Below, piece after piece: positions 34,043-50,007 of a stretch of DNA of 64,000 nucleotides. Each line of letters begins with the position of its first letter. Position 1 is the stretch's first letter. The translations under genes and the position numbers were made by a program. Source of the stretch: Apophysomyces variabilis (Eukaryota > Mucoromycota > Mucoromycetes > Mucorales > Mucoraceae); NCBI GenBank assembly GCA_002749535.1, contig MZZL01000409.1, forward strand, positions 2,310,160 to 2,374,159, read 5' to 3'. The notes under the pieces were generated by a model, which ran no database searches, had not been told where the DNA came from, and was given only the letters and a program-made list of their open reading frames with translations.

Positions 34043-35161
34043 ATGTATGTGCAAATGCCCATCATTCTATGGTGGTTGTTTGCTCTATCCTTTTCATATA
34101 TTAGCGTGAGTGCAGCTACGACGCCACCGGCATCTGCGGACAGTCTACGCCCTCGCCCTGATGAAAACGGAATAACCAAACAAATCTCCATCCCCGCATC
34201 TTGGGCCATAGCTGGCAATGGCATGGACATTTTCCAAGCAACGAATGCCTGCATGATGTTGACTTCTCCTGTGGTCGGCGGAGTCTACCCAACTTCGGCC
34301 AGTCTTCAGCTGAGCTGGCTGTACAACAAGACGGCAATCGAGGTGTTCCTGGAAAATGTCGGATCAGACGAAGTGAAAGTCAATCTAACATTATCATTGC
34401 TCTGGTTTGACAATTACACAAACAAAACGGGAGTTATTGCGAAAAACCTGGATCCTGCTAGTGGTCTTTATCTATGGGATGCCTCAGCGGATATCCCGGA
34501 TGTCTTTAACAAACGAGTCTATGTCATTGCGCAGTCTCACTGGGAAGGGTTATCAGAGGAGCAGCAGACAGCTTTTTCTCTCAACGCCACAGGATTTGAA
34601 GTGGATCACGGTTTGACATGCCGCAACCACGATCAGATTGCTGGACCATTCACTTTGCTGAGTCAACCCGGTCACTTCTTTTTTGTCACAGGACCTGACC
34701 CTGGTGTGATGAAGAATAATTCGATTTTGGGTAACTTGGGTCACGGCACTGGCTTTTTATCCAAGGTGCCGATGGGTCGATTCTTCGCAGGGATTGTAAG
34801 TAAATGAAGGTAGCGGACAGAAATGGGAATATTACGCTAAGCTCTGTTTTGGTCATGGTTGTAGCCCATTCCTATCACCTGGTATTGCACAATAACAAAC
34901 ATCAAGGCAGTTAGTCTTTATCTGGTTCCAACTAATCCAGAGCATAAAGCTTCCAATTTAACACTTGCGGAACGCATCGACGTGCTTAGTGCACGCTTTT
35001 ATTATCGCGCACCATTAGATCCCACCAGTATTTCACCCACACGGCAATATCGTCTTCTCTTGCATGGATATGCTGCTGCTAATGACAGTTACCCATCCAT
35101 TGTCTCCTGGGCAGCGGATGGACCCTATACCATTCAGGATATATCAACCTACATTTTATAA
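34043..35161 (+). CDS. Secreted glycoprotein-like protein, possible Kre9/Knh1-type domain
   Basis: Two exons (34043-34795 and 34865-35161) give 349 aa. A signal peptide (MPIILWWLFALSFSYISVSA, starting at the second Met) is followed by a Pro/Ser-rich linker. About residues 70-165 read LTSPVVGGVYPTSASLQLSW and continue to YLWDASADIPDVF. This beta-rich pattern recalls the KNH domain of Kre9/Knh1 cell-wall proteins. Many N-glycosylation sequons are present (NKT, NLT, NYT, NKT, NAT, NNS). A second similar module may span the intron (GPFTLLSQPGHFFFVTGPD to PIPITWYCTITNIKAVSLYL). No C-terminal GPI signal is evident. I infer an extracellular or cell-surface role; the family assignment is tentative. 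Confidence 0.75.
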
Positions 35162-36485
35162 AGTCTTGTCTAGGCTGCTTTCCGCTTAGGAACAATCACA
35201 GGTACCACATTTCTTACCCCTTAGTTAAAAACACCAAACTTCTTTTTCCATGTTATACATACATATATATCTGTGCATTAGCAAATATGTTAGTGGTGTT
35301 GGAGGAAAAAAGGATTTAGTACGAGCGACGTACGTATCGTATGGTGCTATGCCACACAAATTCATGGAATTTCACATGGATGTCAAGAACGATTTGCCAT
35401 AAGATATACGGAGTGCAGTTTCTTCCATTACTTAGCTACATCCAGAAAAACAAGGACGATCAGACATTGCTTACTGAGCAGATTCAACGATGTCAAGCAT
35501 GCATTCGCTTAGTTTATTTCGCACGTTCCGCAAAAGGTCATATTAAAATTGAACCTGGATCCAACCGCTTTATGGGTAGCGGGTGAAAAAGAGAAGAATT
35601 TTGTAGTGTCTTCAGTATCATCTCTTCTTGAGCGCAGCTTCGTTCTTTTATGGTCGGATATTCAGCATGATATTCTTGTTAAAAAGAATGTCATGAGAGA
35701 AGCGCTCGTAATTACAACTATGGGAAGTATGATAGTTGAAGGATGCTGACATAAAACTATGTTAGCGATCCGATCATTTCTGGACTATGAAAGTCTGGAT
35801 GCAGGTAATATCAAGCATTATGAAACGCAAGTAGTCTTCTCTTCGATCAGGACAATCAACACTGTTCTTCTATTAATGGCTTCAACGTCGTCCTACAGAT
35901 TTTCTAGTTGTTCGTTGATCTCGGATTAAAATCCTGTACGTAAAGGTGACCCAGAAGCATAACGGTTTTATTACTTTGTAGACCTTTTTTTTTTTGGTCT
36001 GAGGGCAAACGTTACCGCGACTGAGGCAATGCATTTCCAGTGAGTATAGCCTATCTTCTTTGTACTCATTCCTTTTACATCCGTTCTGTTGCTGTTTTGG
36101 GTTAGCGGTTACTCCTAGCAACCACGGTTTGATGCGCTGAAAGCCTGCTACCATTTAACTCATGTAAACAACACTGCTTGTTATTGAAAGTAAGGCTTGT
36201 GATAAAGCTAAACTTGACAGTTCCGAACGTATCGTCTTTTCTCTTTTCTCTTCACTGCGACTTTTAGGCACAGCGTTATGGGTTTCAGCAAATTAATGCA
36301 GCAAAGGTGCAACGTATGTATCTTGTCACTTACTGTAACGGTGTCTAGTTTTCGTTTACTAGGTTTAAATTAGACTATTTGTTCATCTTGCGCTTTTATT
36401 TTTTTTTTTTTTGGCTAAAAGATTTATCGGCTAACACATCCCGCGACCACGCAAAACAAACGTGCGTTTTATTTTATATACGAAC
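35162..36485. other. Intergenic, no gene recognised
   Basis: Open frames at 35341-35586 and 35549-35749 overlap without motifs. T-runs occur at about 35986 and 36401-36411. No RNA gene seen. Confidence 0.4.
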
Positions 36486-38468
<1,983 letters not shown>

Positions 38469-39348
38469 ATGGGAACGTGAGTTGTCATGGCTAGTCTTAA
38501 TCTCACGCCATGCTTTAGTGCCGTTAGGCTGATTAGTACAATATACGTGTATCTATAGTACGGTTCCTACCGCAGAACAAATATGCATTCCCGAAACCCT
38601 GTTGAAGAAACGGAAAGCGGACGAGAAAGCTGCTGCTGAAGCGTCCCATATGAAACTGCAGCAAAAGCAAGTAAGTGAATCGCCGATCATCAAAAACAAA
38701 ACTAAATGGGATTAGGATCAAAAAGAGTTGCGCAAAGCGATTTTCAAACGAGCCGAAGAATATGTTCACGAATACACTCAGAGGGAAAAGGAGGAGAACC
38801 GTCTTCGACGTCTAGCAAAACAGCACGGCAATTTTTATATTCCTCCTCAATCACGATTGTTGTTTGTCGTCCGTATCAAAGGCATCAACGATATACATCC
38901 CAAAGTGAGCAAGGTCCTGACTTTGTTCAGACTGCTGCAGATCAATAATGGCGTATTCTTGCGTTTGAACAAAGCCACGGCTCAGATGCTACAAATCATC
39001 GAACCCTTTGTCACCTATGGACCGCCCAATCTCAAGACAGTTCGCGAATTGTTGTACAAACGTGGTTTCGCAAAAGTAAACAAGCAACGCATTCCGCTTC
39101 ATGATAACGCCATCATTAAAGAATCGTTGGGGAAATACGGAATCATTTGCATGGAAGACGTTATCCACGAGATATTCACTGTCGGCCCACATTTCAAAGA
39201 GGTCAATCACTTTTTGTGGCCCTTCAAATTGAGCAATCCTAGTGGTAAAGGCATGTGGAGACCGAACAAGTTTAGACATTTTGTGGAAGGTGGAGATGCA
39301 GGTGATCGAGAGGGCCATATCAATAAATTAGTTCAAGCGATGATCTAA
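38469..39348 (+). CDS. RPL7: Large-subunit ribosomal protein eL30-family uL30 (RPL7)
   Basis: Exons 38469-38476 (8 nt), 38559-38670 and 38716-39348 give 250 aa. It is a protein of the 60S subunit. Conserved blocks: [95 protein letters not shown] and [19 protein letters not shown]. The long third exon is certain. The first exon (ATGGGAAC, before GTGAGT) is inferred because the second exon has no in-frame ATG before the conserved IPETL block and this junction keeps the frame. An intron just after the start codon is common in fungal ribosomal protein genes. Confidence 0.93.
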
Positions 39349-39777
39349 AGTTATATGAAAATTCATCGCTCATAGTTGCAGCATTCGCTGTGAATCTGTG
39401 GGCCATCCATAACAGATCCTGAACCACGTTTGCCTGAAGTATGAGCTTTACTTTAATCTACGATATACTTGATAAGAAATCTTCGAATTGATGATGAAGC
39501 CTTAAATATCGGGTACATATACATAAAGAATGAGATGAAAGCTATCCCACGCGGCTCCATTGTTCTATATGGTCGCATGGCAAATGGTTGTCGCAGCCTA
39601 GCGTGTTTTCCTCAATATGTTAATCTGGGATTCGTCTGGTGCAAACATTGTCATTCTATTATGAGTGATGAAAGCAATTTTCTTTTCTAGTGTTTAGTGT
39701 GGCGATGCTAGATAAACGGATTATGTAGATGAGAAAGAAAAATGATACAAAATTTTGTACTGTATTAATGAATACAG
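39349..39777. other. Convergent intergenic region
   Basis: Lies between the 3' ends of RPL7 and the helicase. No supported feature. Confidence 0.4.
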
Positions 39778-42025
39778 TTAGCGACGACGGATTATTTTTA
39801 ATGGATTTGTCTTGCGTTTCTGTGAGGTATCAAGTGTAAGTTCATAGCATACTCGCGAATGTAAAGCTTACCTTGGCATTATTTTTAAACGCCTGATTCT
39901 TTCGACGCTTTGTAGGAGGGGGAGGCGCCGGCTTGGCATCAGGTTGAGTCTCCTGTTGTTGTGCTACGGGAACCGTAATACGAGGCATCAAATAGGATGG
40001 AATGTGTTTGAGATGCTCCTGCACTCGTGCTGGTTGCAGAGCCTGATCATGACGAAGGAACTCCAGATCCCTTGGCTTGTCCTCAAAATGTGACTTGAAG
40101 TCATGCGTGAGTCATCCATTTAGCGTGGAGAATGCTATTGTACCTTTAATTTTTCTGAGTTGAGGATCTCCCGTTTGATTTCCTTAATTCGAGCTTCTCT
40201 AATAGCCACTTTGTTCACCGCTTTTATAGCATCCCGGACTCTGTATTTAAATCCTTCGATGTTCTTCTGATCAAAGCTGTACGGCTTCACTTCCGCATTC
40301 TTCTCCTTCTGCTGCTTCTTAACCCGCTTCAAGATCTTTTCATCGTCATTGACTCTTCCAAGAGCAACGCCTTCCGTTGAACCGGTTGTGTCTTTGGTCA
40401 CTACAAAACTAAGACTCATGCCACGCTGACCTCCACGTGCTGTTCGACCAACACGGTGAGTATAAGCCTTAGCTGATGTGGGGAAGTCAAAGTTGATAAC
40501 GGCAGCAACGTCCTGGAAATCCACGCCACGAGCGACACCATATTCCTTGTCTCGTTGCACTGTTTTCTTCTTTTTAGCGTTCTTGACAGCTGTGGTTTCT
40601 GTCATATTCAACCTAAGTAACCGGTACACATGTCATATATCAATATATACGTACGCTTTCCCTCTTCTTCGGACTCTTCCTCTGATCCATCATCTGAATC
40701 CTCCTCATCTTCGCTATCTTCCTCCCCTTTCAACTCTGATTCATCCGTAGCAATCAAATAGTCGTATATTCCTCGATTGAACTCCTCAACAATATGGTAT
40801 CTTCAATACGTTATTAATCACTTTGCTTCCATATATTCTGCGAATCTGTTACCTTGAATTGAGCGGTAGTTCTGAGTTCAGTACACATGACTTAACAGAA
40901 AACTGCTCAAGGAACAATTTCAATTTGTAACAGCGATCGATATCATTAACAAACAGAATGATCTTTCCACGAATCAATCGTAGCTTGATAATCACGAAGG
41001 CATACAAGAATTTCTCGAATTCAGAGCATCTACATTAAGTAATCCGGGTTAGCTTAACCTCATTTGCCTTTGTATCCCAGAATTCTTACGTAATGACATA
41101 TTGTGTCAAATTCTCTGTCTCGTCCTCCTCTTCTTCCAGTTTCAGAATGGCTGGTTTACGAAGTACAAGTTGTTTCAGTTCCTCAATATCCTACATGACG
41201 CAAACTTATCAGGAGCCGCAAAATAAGACAACCTATCCATACCTTTGTGAAAGTCGCGGACATCAATGAGCTCTGATAGATTTTTGGCAGATAACCCAGA
41301 ATTTTGCGAAGGTCGTCTTCATAACCAAAAGACAAAATAAGGTCGGCTTCGTCGATTACAAGATTTTCGAGAGATTCCCGCAACACCATGTTCTTGTTTT
41401 ACCAACCATGTGAGCTACCAATATGATGGTATCTTAACTGTATATATATTACCTGAGCCTCAAGGTGAACAAGTGCTTTACTGGGAGTCGATACAACAAT
41501 ATCCGGCTTCTCTGCGAGCATAGGTCTATATGAAAAACAGCTTCAATCGACTGCTACCTCAAAAAACCGGCTTTACCTTTGGAGTTGGGCAGCCACTTGA
41601 CCGGCGAGATTCACCACCTTGACCACTGTGTTGGCATACACCAACAGTTTGTTAATGTGTCCAGTGACTTGTTCGGCAAGTTCACGGGTTGGGACAAGGA
41701 TCAACGCTTTAATCGAAGGTTCTGCATCGAGTGTCTTTTCAAGTGTTTTTGGTGTTATACTCTTTCCGATTTATCAAGATCCGCTACTTGCCTCTTTAGA
41801 GCTTAATATTTTTTGAACGATCGGCAATGTGTAGGCCGCTGTTTTTCCGCTTCCTGTGCGTGCTCGAGCGAGAATATCTTTCCCAGCTAATGCGAGTGGT
41901 ATTGCTTTTGCCTGAATAAGCGTCGGATGGGTGAAGTTAAGTTGTGCAATTGCACGCGCCAAACGAGGATCAAAATCGAAGGAGGCGAACGTTTCGTTTT
42001 TCTCCAAAAGCTTCTGTTCAGCCAT
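39778..42025 (-). CDS. DBP9: DEAD-box RNA helicase Dbp9/DDX56, with an apparent 1-nt frameshift near the 3' end
   Basis: Ten exons are traced: 41792-42025, 41577-41734, 41453-41525, 41243-41392, 41090-41190, 40853-41029, 40655-40800, 40144-40598, 39872-40094 and 39778-39819. Dbp9 is a nucleolar helicase in 60S subunit assembly. Motifs: [16 protein letters not shown] (Q), ARTGSGKT (I), VPTREL (Ia), STPSKAL (Ib), VIDEADL (II), LMSATF (III), LFVNDI (IV), [20 protein letters not shown] (V) and [11 protein letters not shown] (VI). The acidic insert after [10 protein letters not shown] is typical of Dbp9. In exon 39872-40094 the conserved SHFE continues as [12 protein letters not shown] only if one base is removed at about 40077-40084. 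The summed exon length is one over a multiple of three. The first intron may be GC-AG (41735-41791) or GT-AG (41722-41787). Start [20 protein letters not shown]. Confidence 0.9.
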
Positions 42026-42298
42026 AGCGAACACAGTTGAACCTGCCAAATTTTTTTTTCTCGAACTTTGGCCCATTTTTTTGTTCCCTCTGTGACCACG
42101 AACAGGTTTTAGAGGACACAGCATTTAGTGTACATAAGCATTTTCATGGATCGATCCGATGCTCTGTATTATGAACAGCACGAGTGCTTTTTTAACGTGA
42201 GTGATATAAAAACGGTAAAAATGGCAAATTGATTAAATAAAGCGTGAAGGTAAAGGTATGGAATTTAAGGATGTGAAAGGGAATTGAAGATGATAGTT

Positions 42299-43442
42299 TT
42301 ATAGTTGCTGAAGCATATTCGTCCGCTGACGCATCAATGCTGGTGTTTGCTGATGCCATGATATAGGGGGATTTTCCTGCTGTAGCCGGTGCATACGAAA
42401 TGCCACATTAGAAAAAACCATTGTGCTCAGAGTTAGGATTATAAAGAATATCTAACCCAAGAGTGTAAATCTAGAGAAGAATCGTTCATGTATCCTGATA
42501 CCAGAGTCTTATAAGAAATAGGATCCACAAAACTGTTGATGATCTCTGCAATAGTTTCTGCGGAAAGCTTCGCCCTGGTAATTGTTAGATCAGTTTAGTT
42601 TGGTAATACTGCCTTCTCACTATTTAAGTACCTTGCGATAGCGTTCGGATCTTGCTCTCTACATGCAGCCCATTTATTACATTGATCTTCCAGATGAGGA
42701 ACTCGAAGAGCAGGGTCGCACTGATTGACGATATAGTCCCGAGTGCATTTCTCGATTTCACGAAAAATATCTACAACTTACTCTGTATCTTCGTTAAAAC
42801 AGTTTGTTTTCGATTACCTTCCGACATGATCTCCGCTTTTCGTTGAAAATCACCTCGCACTGTTAGGATCATTTGGAAAAAGAGGTAGAGTATTGCGCAA
42901 GCAAATACTACGTTAAATATCGCTTGCGTATATGCCAATATGGTCCATGTTATATTGCGATGCTGCATATAGGGTGGTATTTCTGTCGATGTTTGTGCCG
43001 AAGTGGAAGCATTGGTGCGACACGCGAGAAGCTGTTTTTCCCTTTCCATGCGTGCTTCTTTTCGTTTCCGGAATCGATGTGTCAGGGCTGTTGCACTCAG
43101 AGTCGACTTGTCGTCTAAACCGTGATCGAACAATCGCTGGTCAGGCAAAACCTTTGGCACAAAGTTGAATGCATAGTCGGCTGGAATGGTGGATTCGTTG
43201 CTACTTGATAATCGTCCTTTGGAAAACTCAATACCAAAATCGACCGACATTCCTTTATTGCTCCATGCGTGCTCTTCGGTATACTTACGTTTAATTTGCG
43301 GACTTGATTTTGTTTCTTCGCTAGACTCGTGCATGTTTTGCGGACGCGAAGTGTCAGAGCGAGACTTTACCATAAGCAGGCTAGTGTTCGTGACTTTTTT
43401 TGATCTTGAAAAACAAGATAAAAGCATAAGCAACACAGCCAT
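42299..43442 (-). CDS. Nuclear envelope protein Brl1/Brr6
   Basis: Four exons (42818-43442, 42632-42770, 42502-42574, 42299-42451) give 329 aa. Brl1/Brr6 proteins span the nuclear membrane and act in nuclear pore assembly and membrane lipid balance. The conserved domain is clear: TWTILAYTQAIFNVVFACAI (first TM), IEKCTRDYIVNQCDPALRVP and DQCNKWAACREQDPNAIARA (the four Cys that form lumenal disulfides), INSFVDPISYKTL, then IFFIILTLSTMVFSNVAF (second TM). The N-terminal 140 residues are polar and Ser/Lys-rich. The start is uncertain: an upstream exon beginning at about 43511 (MMSFFVVRILR) could splice to 43442. Confidence 0.9.
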
Positions 43443-43845
43443 CCTGGAGCGAAAACAGAAAAACTAAGGATAGCTTTACCTCAAGATTCGAACCACAAAA
43501 AAACTCATCATGGTCTTATCGAAACACCTTTGTCCAAAATCAATTGTCTTACATCTGTCATGCTTTGGAGCGTATCCGAGATTTTATAAATCTGCTCCAC
43601 ATGGATAGATAGACCTGCCACATCTTTTCCACCGCGAAAGAAAATGATGAAGCTTGTGAAAGTTTACCAACTCCTATCATCCCCATGCTTTTCTTTTTAT
43701 TTCAAAACAAACTTATGTTTTCTTTGCATCCATCCAAATTATCAATCCTCTTTCTTAACACAATTCTTCTAATGCGCAACAAATACACATGCCAGCCAAG
43801 CTACCTCAAAATATTAGAAAACAACCTTATTTTTGAAAAAACTCA

Positions 43846-44131
43846 TTACCATGCCCAGCAACATGACGAATCATCTTTCTGTGGTTGTTGTTGAACATAT
43901 ACTGTCTGAGGTGGTGGGCTAATGGCATCATCAGCGGTCTTGTAACAACAATCTGGTTGCCTAGAGAACCACTTACGCTGGTTGATAGTAACCCGGTTGC
44001 GGTGGAGGAGGGGCGCCATAACCAGGCTGTGGAGGAGGGGGGGCGCCATATCCATAGTCACCTCCGGGAGGCGGGGCTGGGCTATAGTAGGGCTGGTTTG
44101 GAGGAGGAGGATATTGATAGTTATTCGACAT
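43846..44131 (-). CDS. Small proline/tyrosine-rich protein with a C-terminal Cys pair (75 aa)
   Basis: Exons 43977-44131 and 43846-43918 join in frame. The protein starts MSNNYQYPPPPNQPYYSPAP, contains two copies of YGAPPPPQPGY and ends QQPQKDDSSCCWAW. PxxP/PGY repeats followed by a short Cys-containing end resemble fungal CYSTM-type or rhodopsin-tail-like stress proteins. The usual hydrophobic Cys-rich segment is very short here, so the family is uncertain. The 58-nt intron has consensus GTAAGT and TTAG ends. Confidence 0.7.
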
Positions 44132-45758
44132 TGAACAAAACAAAGAGGGAAAGGGATTTAAGGGGAAAATCTACCAAAATAAGTCTTTTTTCGGCAAAAA
44201 AAAGTGGTATGCGCCTTTTTTTGTGCACCCGACGAAAAGTTTAAGAAAGACCGACCAGCGGGTCTATGTACTGTACATCGGCGATTGGCATTTGTGCCTG
44301 CAGCAGCGAAGAAACTGTAAATATATGTAGGAAGAATATTTTTGCACTGCTGATACTTGGAAATGACAACTTCTATGATGTGGTTAATATAGACAAGGAT
44401 AGGCCATATCTTTCTTCGCGCAAAAAAAAAAAAAGTAGGTATAAAAGAAAGCTTGGCTGATGTCTTTCATTTTCTGAACCTTCGCCCTTGTATTTTGTAT
44501 ATAAGGCTTACCTCATGTGCCTTTATAAAGCTCTGTTTTACGAAAAAGGTCAACGGGAAAAGGCATGCGTAAGCATAGTAATGACATGCACGGTGATTGC
44601 CAAAGGTAGGACGAAAGTTATACAAAGACAAACAAGATGTTGTTCTTGGCTGGTTTCAGTAATCGGAATAGATTTATTGAGCTTTTGACGATTTGTCAGC
44701 AATGCCACTGTACTGAGACAACATATCTATCGTGCGACGAGATGCATATCTAAGCCGTTCTCTCAACTGCAAACTTCTAGTACATTCAGCTGGTCTAAAT
44801 TTAAGCACAAAAATATGTTATCCTCCCAATCTCAGGATGTAGAGTTGCGTAAAAATTCATTTAAAAAGAATAATAAATTGCCCATATGTTTTCATTCGTT
44901 AACTACAGCTAACAACAACCATCGGTTACTGACGGGAATCGACCTATAGGAGTGGAAGGGTGACTTCATTATGTCTTTATGCCCGCTTCCTTAATGAGTG
45001 GGGCAGGTGTACGATTTTGCTATTTTGAAGCAGCTAGGTGAACTTATACTGGGATGGAAAGTGAACTTATTATTTTGGATGTCTAGAAGACAGTAGCAAA
45101 TTCGTCCTCTAAACTAGTGAGTTGACTGGAACTTAGTTATCAGATATGTCGCTTCATCAGTAATATGTTGGCTTTTAGTCTGCTTTTCTTTTCGTTGTCT
45201 TCCTCTTTCCTTGTCCAGCTTTTACAGAGGGCAGAAGAGGCATTCACGGGCCATATCTGTGCGTGTCTGAGAGTGTGTCTGTGTATGTGTCTGTGTATGT
45301 GAGAAGAGACAGAGAGAAAGAGAGAAATGGTGTCTCTGTGGCTTCTCGTAGCATGTGCAGCCAAGATTTAGCGCGTGTGTCCCTATCTTGTTCTTGTCCT
45401 TGTTTAAATTTTTCTGTACGTATCAATATTCGGCCATATGATACGAATTACTTGTGGTATATTATGCCTGTAAGTTTGCTACCATAGCAATAACCTATAA
45501 TAATATTTGATTTGCTTCTCTGACATTGATGGTCCTAGACAAAATGAGGACTAGCTCGTTCCGTTCAATGGATACTCTGCCATTAAACAGTAAGCTATAT
45601 ATCAGTTTAATCTCCTTTTGTTGCACGTACGCTGTGGTTTATTACCAGTATAACCGACGAAGCTACACAGTCAATTTTGCGCCGTTTATCAAGCTAGTCT
45701 ACTCACACTATAAAGACTAGGATCAGAAACTGAAGGGTCCATTCTAGGATCAACTAAT
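44132..45758. other. Intergenic, with a GT-rich low-complexity tract
   Basis: Only short unsupported ORFs. At about 45258-45302 there is an imperfect (TGTSTGTGTA)-type tract. No RNA gene recognised. Confidence 0.45.
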
Positions 45759-46844
45759 TTAGATTTCACCAGCAGCCCCATACCCATCAATTTGAGCGTT
45801 GTGCAATAGCCGATTCTGTTCGCTGCTGCTTATCGAAGGCACAAAGGAGCTAGGGCTTTTCACGGATGGATAAATAGATGCGACAGAGGTATTTCCTGAC
45901 GTTTGTTGCTGGCGCTTCAGCTGTCGCGCAATTTCTGCCTCGTTTCTCTCATAGTTATCAGCAACCCACAATGCAGCCCCTACCACGTTGGTCCACATAA
46001 ACAATAGGTTGAAAAACGGAACCAGTTCTAAGGCCACGGCTACTGCACCGAAACTACAGTAGGACGTGCGTTTACGCCAGGCATACTGTCGGGACTCTGA
46101 CACGGTAAAACCGCGAAACTCAAGGTCATAGTGGATGTGGTGGCCCCAACTGATAGAATAGGATAAATGAGTTTCAAAGTCTGCTAAATAGACGTTTCCA
46201 TTTTTTTCATCCCAAAGCCTTACCAAGCTGGCCATCCATTGATGTAACATGTTAAAGCCGTACCAACCACTGGTATTAAATGGAGCGGTGCGGTAATGAT
46301 AAGAATGAAGATCTGCATTTTTCTTTTTTTGAGTCCTGCAGACATTTTCTGCGACGTTCCCTTATGCTTACTTGAGAGAGTACGAGCACCCATACTAAGG
46401 CAATACCGGATGATACACCGCGACAACATAGAATAAGACCGGATACAGGTACACGAGTCTCAAACATGCGGGAGAGACCACGGGCCGTAAGGGTAGCGTC
46501 AAACAAAGCATCCTGGAAAATAGGAAGAATAATGGCAAAGAAAATGATGTCGAGAATGGCGGATTCCAGCAAGACAAAGATAACCGATACAATCCATGCC
46601 AGCCATGCAGGACAGTTAGCATTAATGAGAGCATGAGCTTGTAAAGGTAAGAGAAAGACGAAGGACAGCACAAGGGAAATGATTCCGAAGATCAGCGTGA
46701 GAAGGAAGGGACAGAGAGTCTTTAGCCATAACTGAAGGTGAAGGAATCAGTGCAATAAGTGGACCTGTTTTTCTAGTTATTTACCTGTGGATGAGTTAGG
46801 AAAAACAAAAGACCGGTAATAGGGTAGGTATATGGTGGCGGCAT
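45759..46844 (-). CDS. EI24-domain membrane protein (outer spore wall RRT8/LDS-like)
   Basis: Four exons (46785-46844, 46396-46731, 46224-46348, 45759-46149) give 303 aa. Multiple membrane helices are visible: TLCPFLLTLIFGIISLVLSF, LAWIVSVIFVLLESAILDII, FILIITAPLHLIPVVGTALT and GAVAVALELVPFFNLLFMWT. The LIPVVGT and ELVPFFNLLF patterns are those of fungal EI24/RRT8 proteins linked to spore wall and lipid droplets. The C-terminal 50 residues are Ser/Gln-rich and cytosolic. The second donor is ambiguous. GTATGG at 46390-46395 (read on the minus strand) gives a 47-nt intron and a closed frame, whereas the stronger-looking GTAAGC nearby would give an impossible 23-nt intron or a frame break. Confidence 0.82.
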
Positions 46845-47983
46845 CAGAGATCGACTATTAGAGAAAAAAGGACGGAACACAAAAGCGATCGAGGAAAAAG
46901 GTGGGGGAGAGGATACACAAGCTCCAGCGGTCACAAGCCAGCAGTACAAATACCCAACTGCTTCCTGTCAGAGTATCATCAAAGATAGAATAGCCTCTTT
47001 TGATTTGCTAAAGCTAGTCTGTAACTTAATGATGATGGCTAAGCTCTAATTATCTCTTTATGCAAACTGCCTTTCCTGCAACTTCTTTTTACTTCCGACA
47101 ACTCACTCTGCTCCCAGCAGAATGATAAGATAAACCGCTTGAAGCGTCTATTTCCTAAAATTGATATAACCAGCCGACATAATCTTTGCTAAAGAGGCGA
47201 GCCGTGTTGGTAATTCGGCTCGAAGGTGCTGAGACTTGTCAGGTCCAAAAAAAGATCCCAATCGGATCTACGAGCAATGAGTGTGTCAGACTTTACTTCA
47301 GCGTACTTTTTTTCCAAAAATTGAAGTCGCATCTAGCAAATTCACTTGGCGCATTTTGGAAACTGGGCTTGACGCTAACAAATTACATTAATTGTCGTGT
47401 TATAAAGAGTTCTAATTGACCACTTCCACTGGACTGCGACTTCGATTTTCGTAGTTTGCGAAATTAATTTTTGGGAGATACTGTATATCATTCTTATTTA
47501 AGCAATAACCATGACAAACTTAAAAGGAGGTAGCATACCGTTTTATCCAACATTTTATTTTCCTCCTTTTATAATTTTTAATTTTTTTTTCCACAGCAAC
47601 TTAAGCTCAGTTTGATTAGTAATAACACGATAGTGAATGAAAACTAGCAGAAGTAGCTTTTATTCTATATTTTGGATGTGCTAAGATTGATCGACTGGTA
47701 TCCAAGACGACCAAATGTAGTACAAGTTACCTTGGGAACGTGCGGGAGAAGTGAGGAAAATAGAAACAAAGAGGAGAATAAGTCTTTTTGAAACTCGGTG
47801 TGCAACCATGCAAATGAACTGAGACAATGGACATTGGCTTTGTTTGACAAGTCCAACTCCATTTTCGCCGAATCACAAGTCATAAAAAAGGTCAAAAAAT
47901 TGAGCAGTCCTTTTTTTTCCCTTTTCTTTTTTTTCTTGCTTTTTAGTTACCTTGTCTTTTTAAACTTTGTTTTGATTGCATAG
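46845..47983. other. Divergent intergenic region, no gene recognised
   Basis: Upstream of both the RRT8-like gene and the PKA gene. T-rich tracts lie just before the PKA ATG (about 47910-47970). Nothing else supported. Confidence 0.45.
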
Positions 47984-49836
<1,853 letters not shown>

Positions 49837-50007
49837 CGACATAAAACCACGAAGCCTTGAAAAACTTTTTCTTTCTCTTTTCAAACTGATGCATGGGTCA
49901 ACTGCCTTTTATAGATTGGATGCATGTGGAATACATGATGGGTGGCGAATAGGGAGGAAGTTACAATAGAAAAGGTTATTTTTTTTCTCTATGAAAAAGA
50001 TTTAGGC

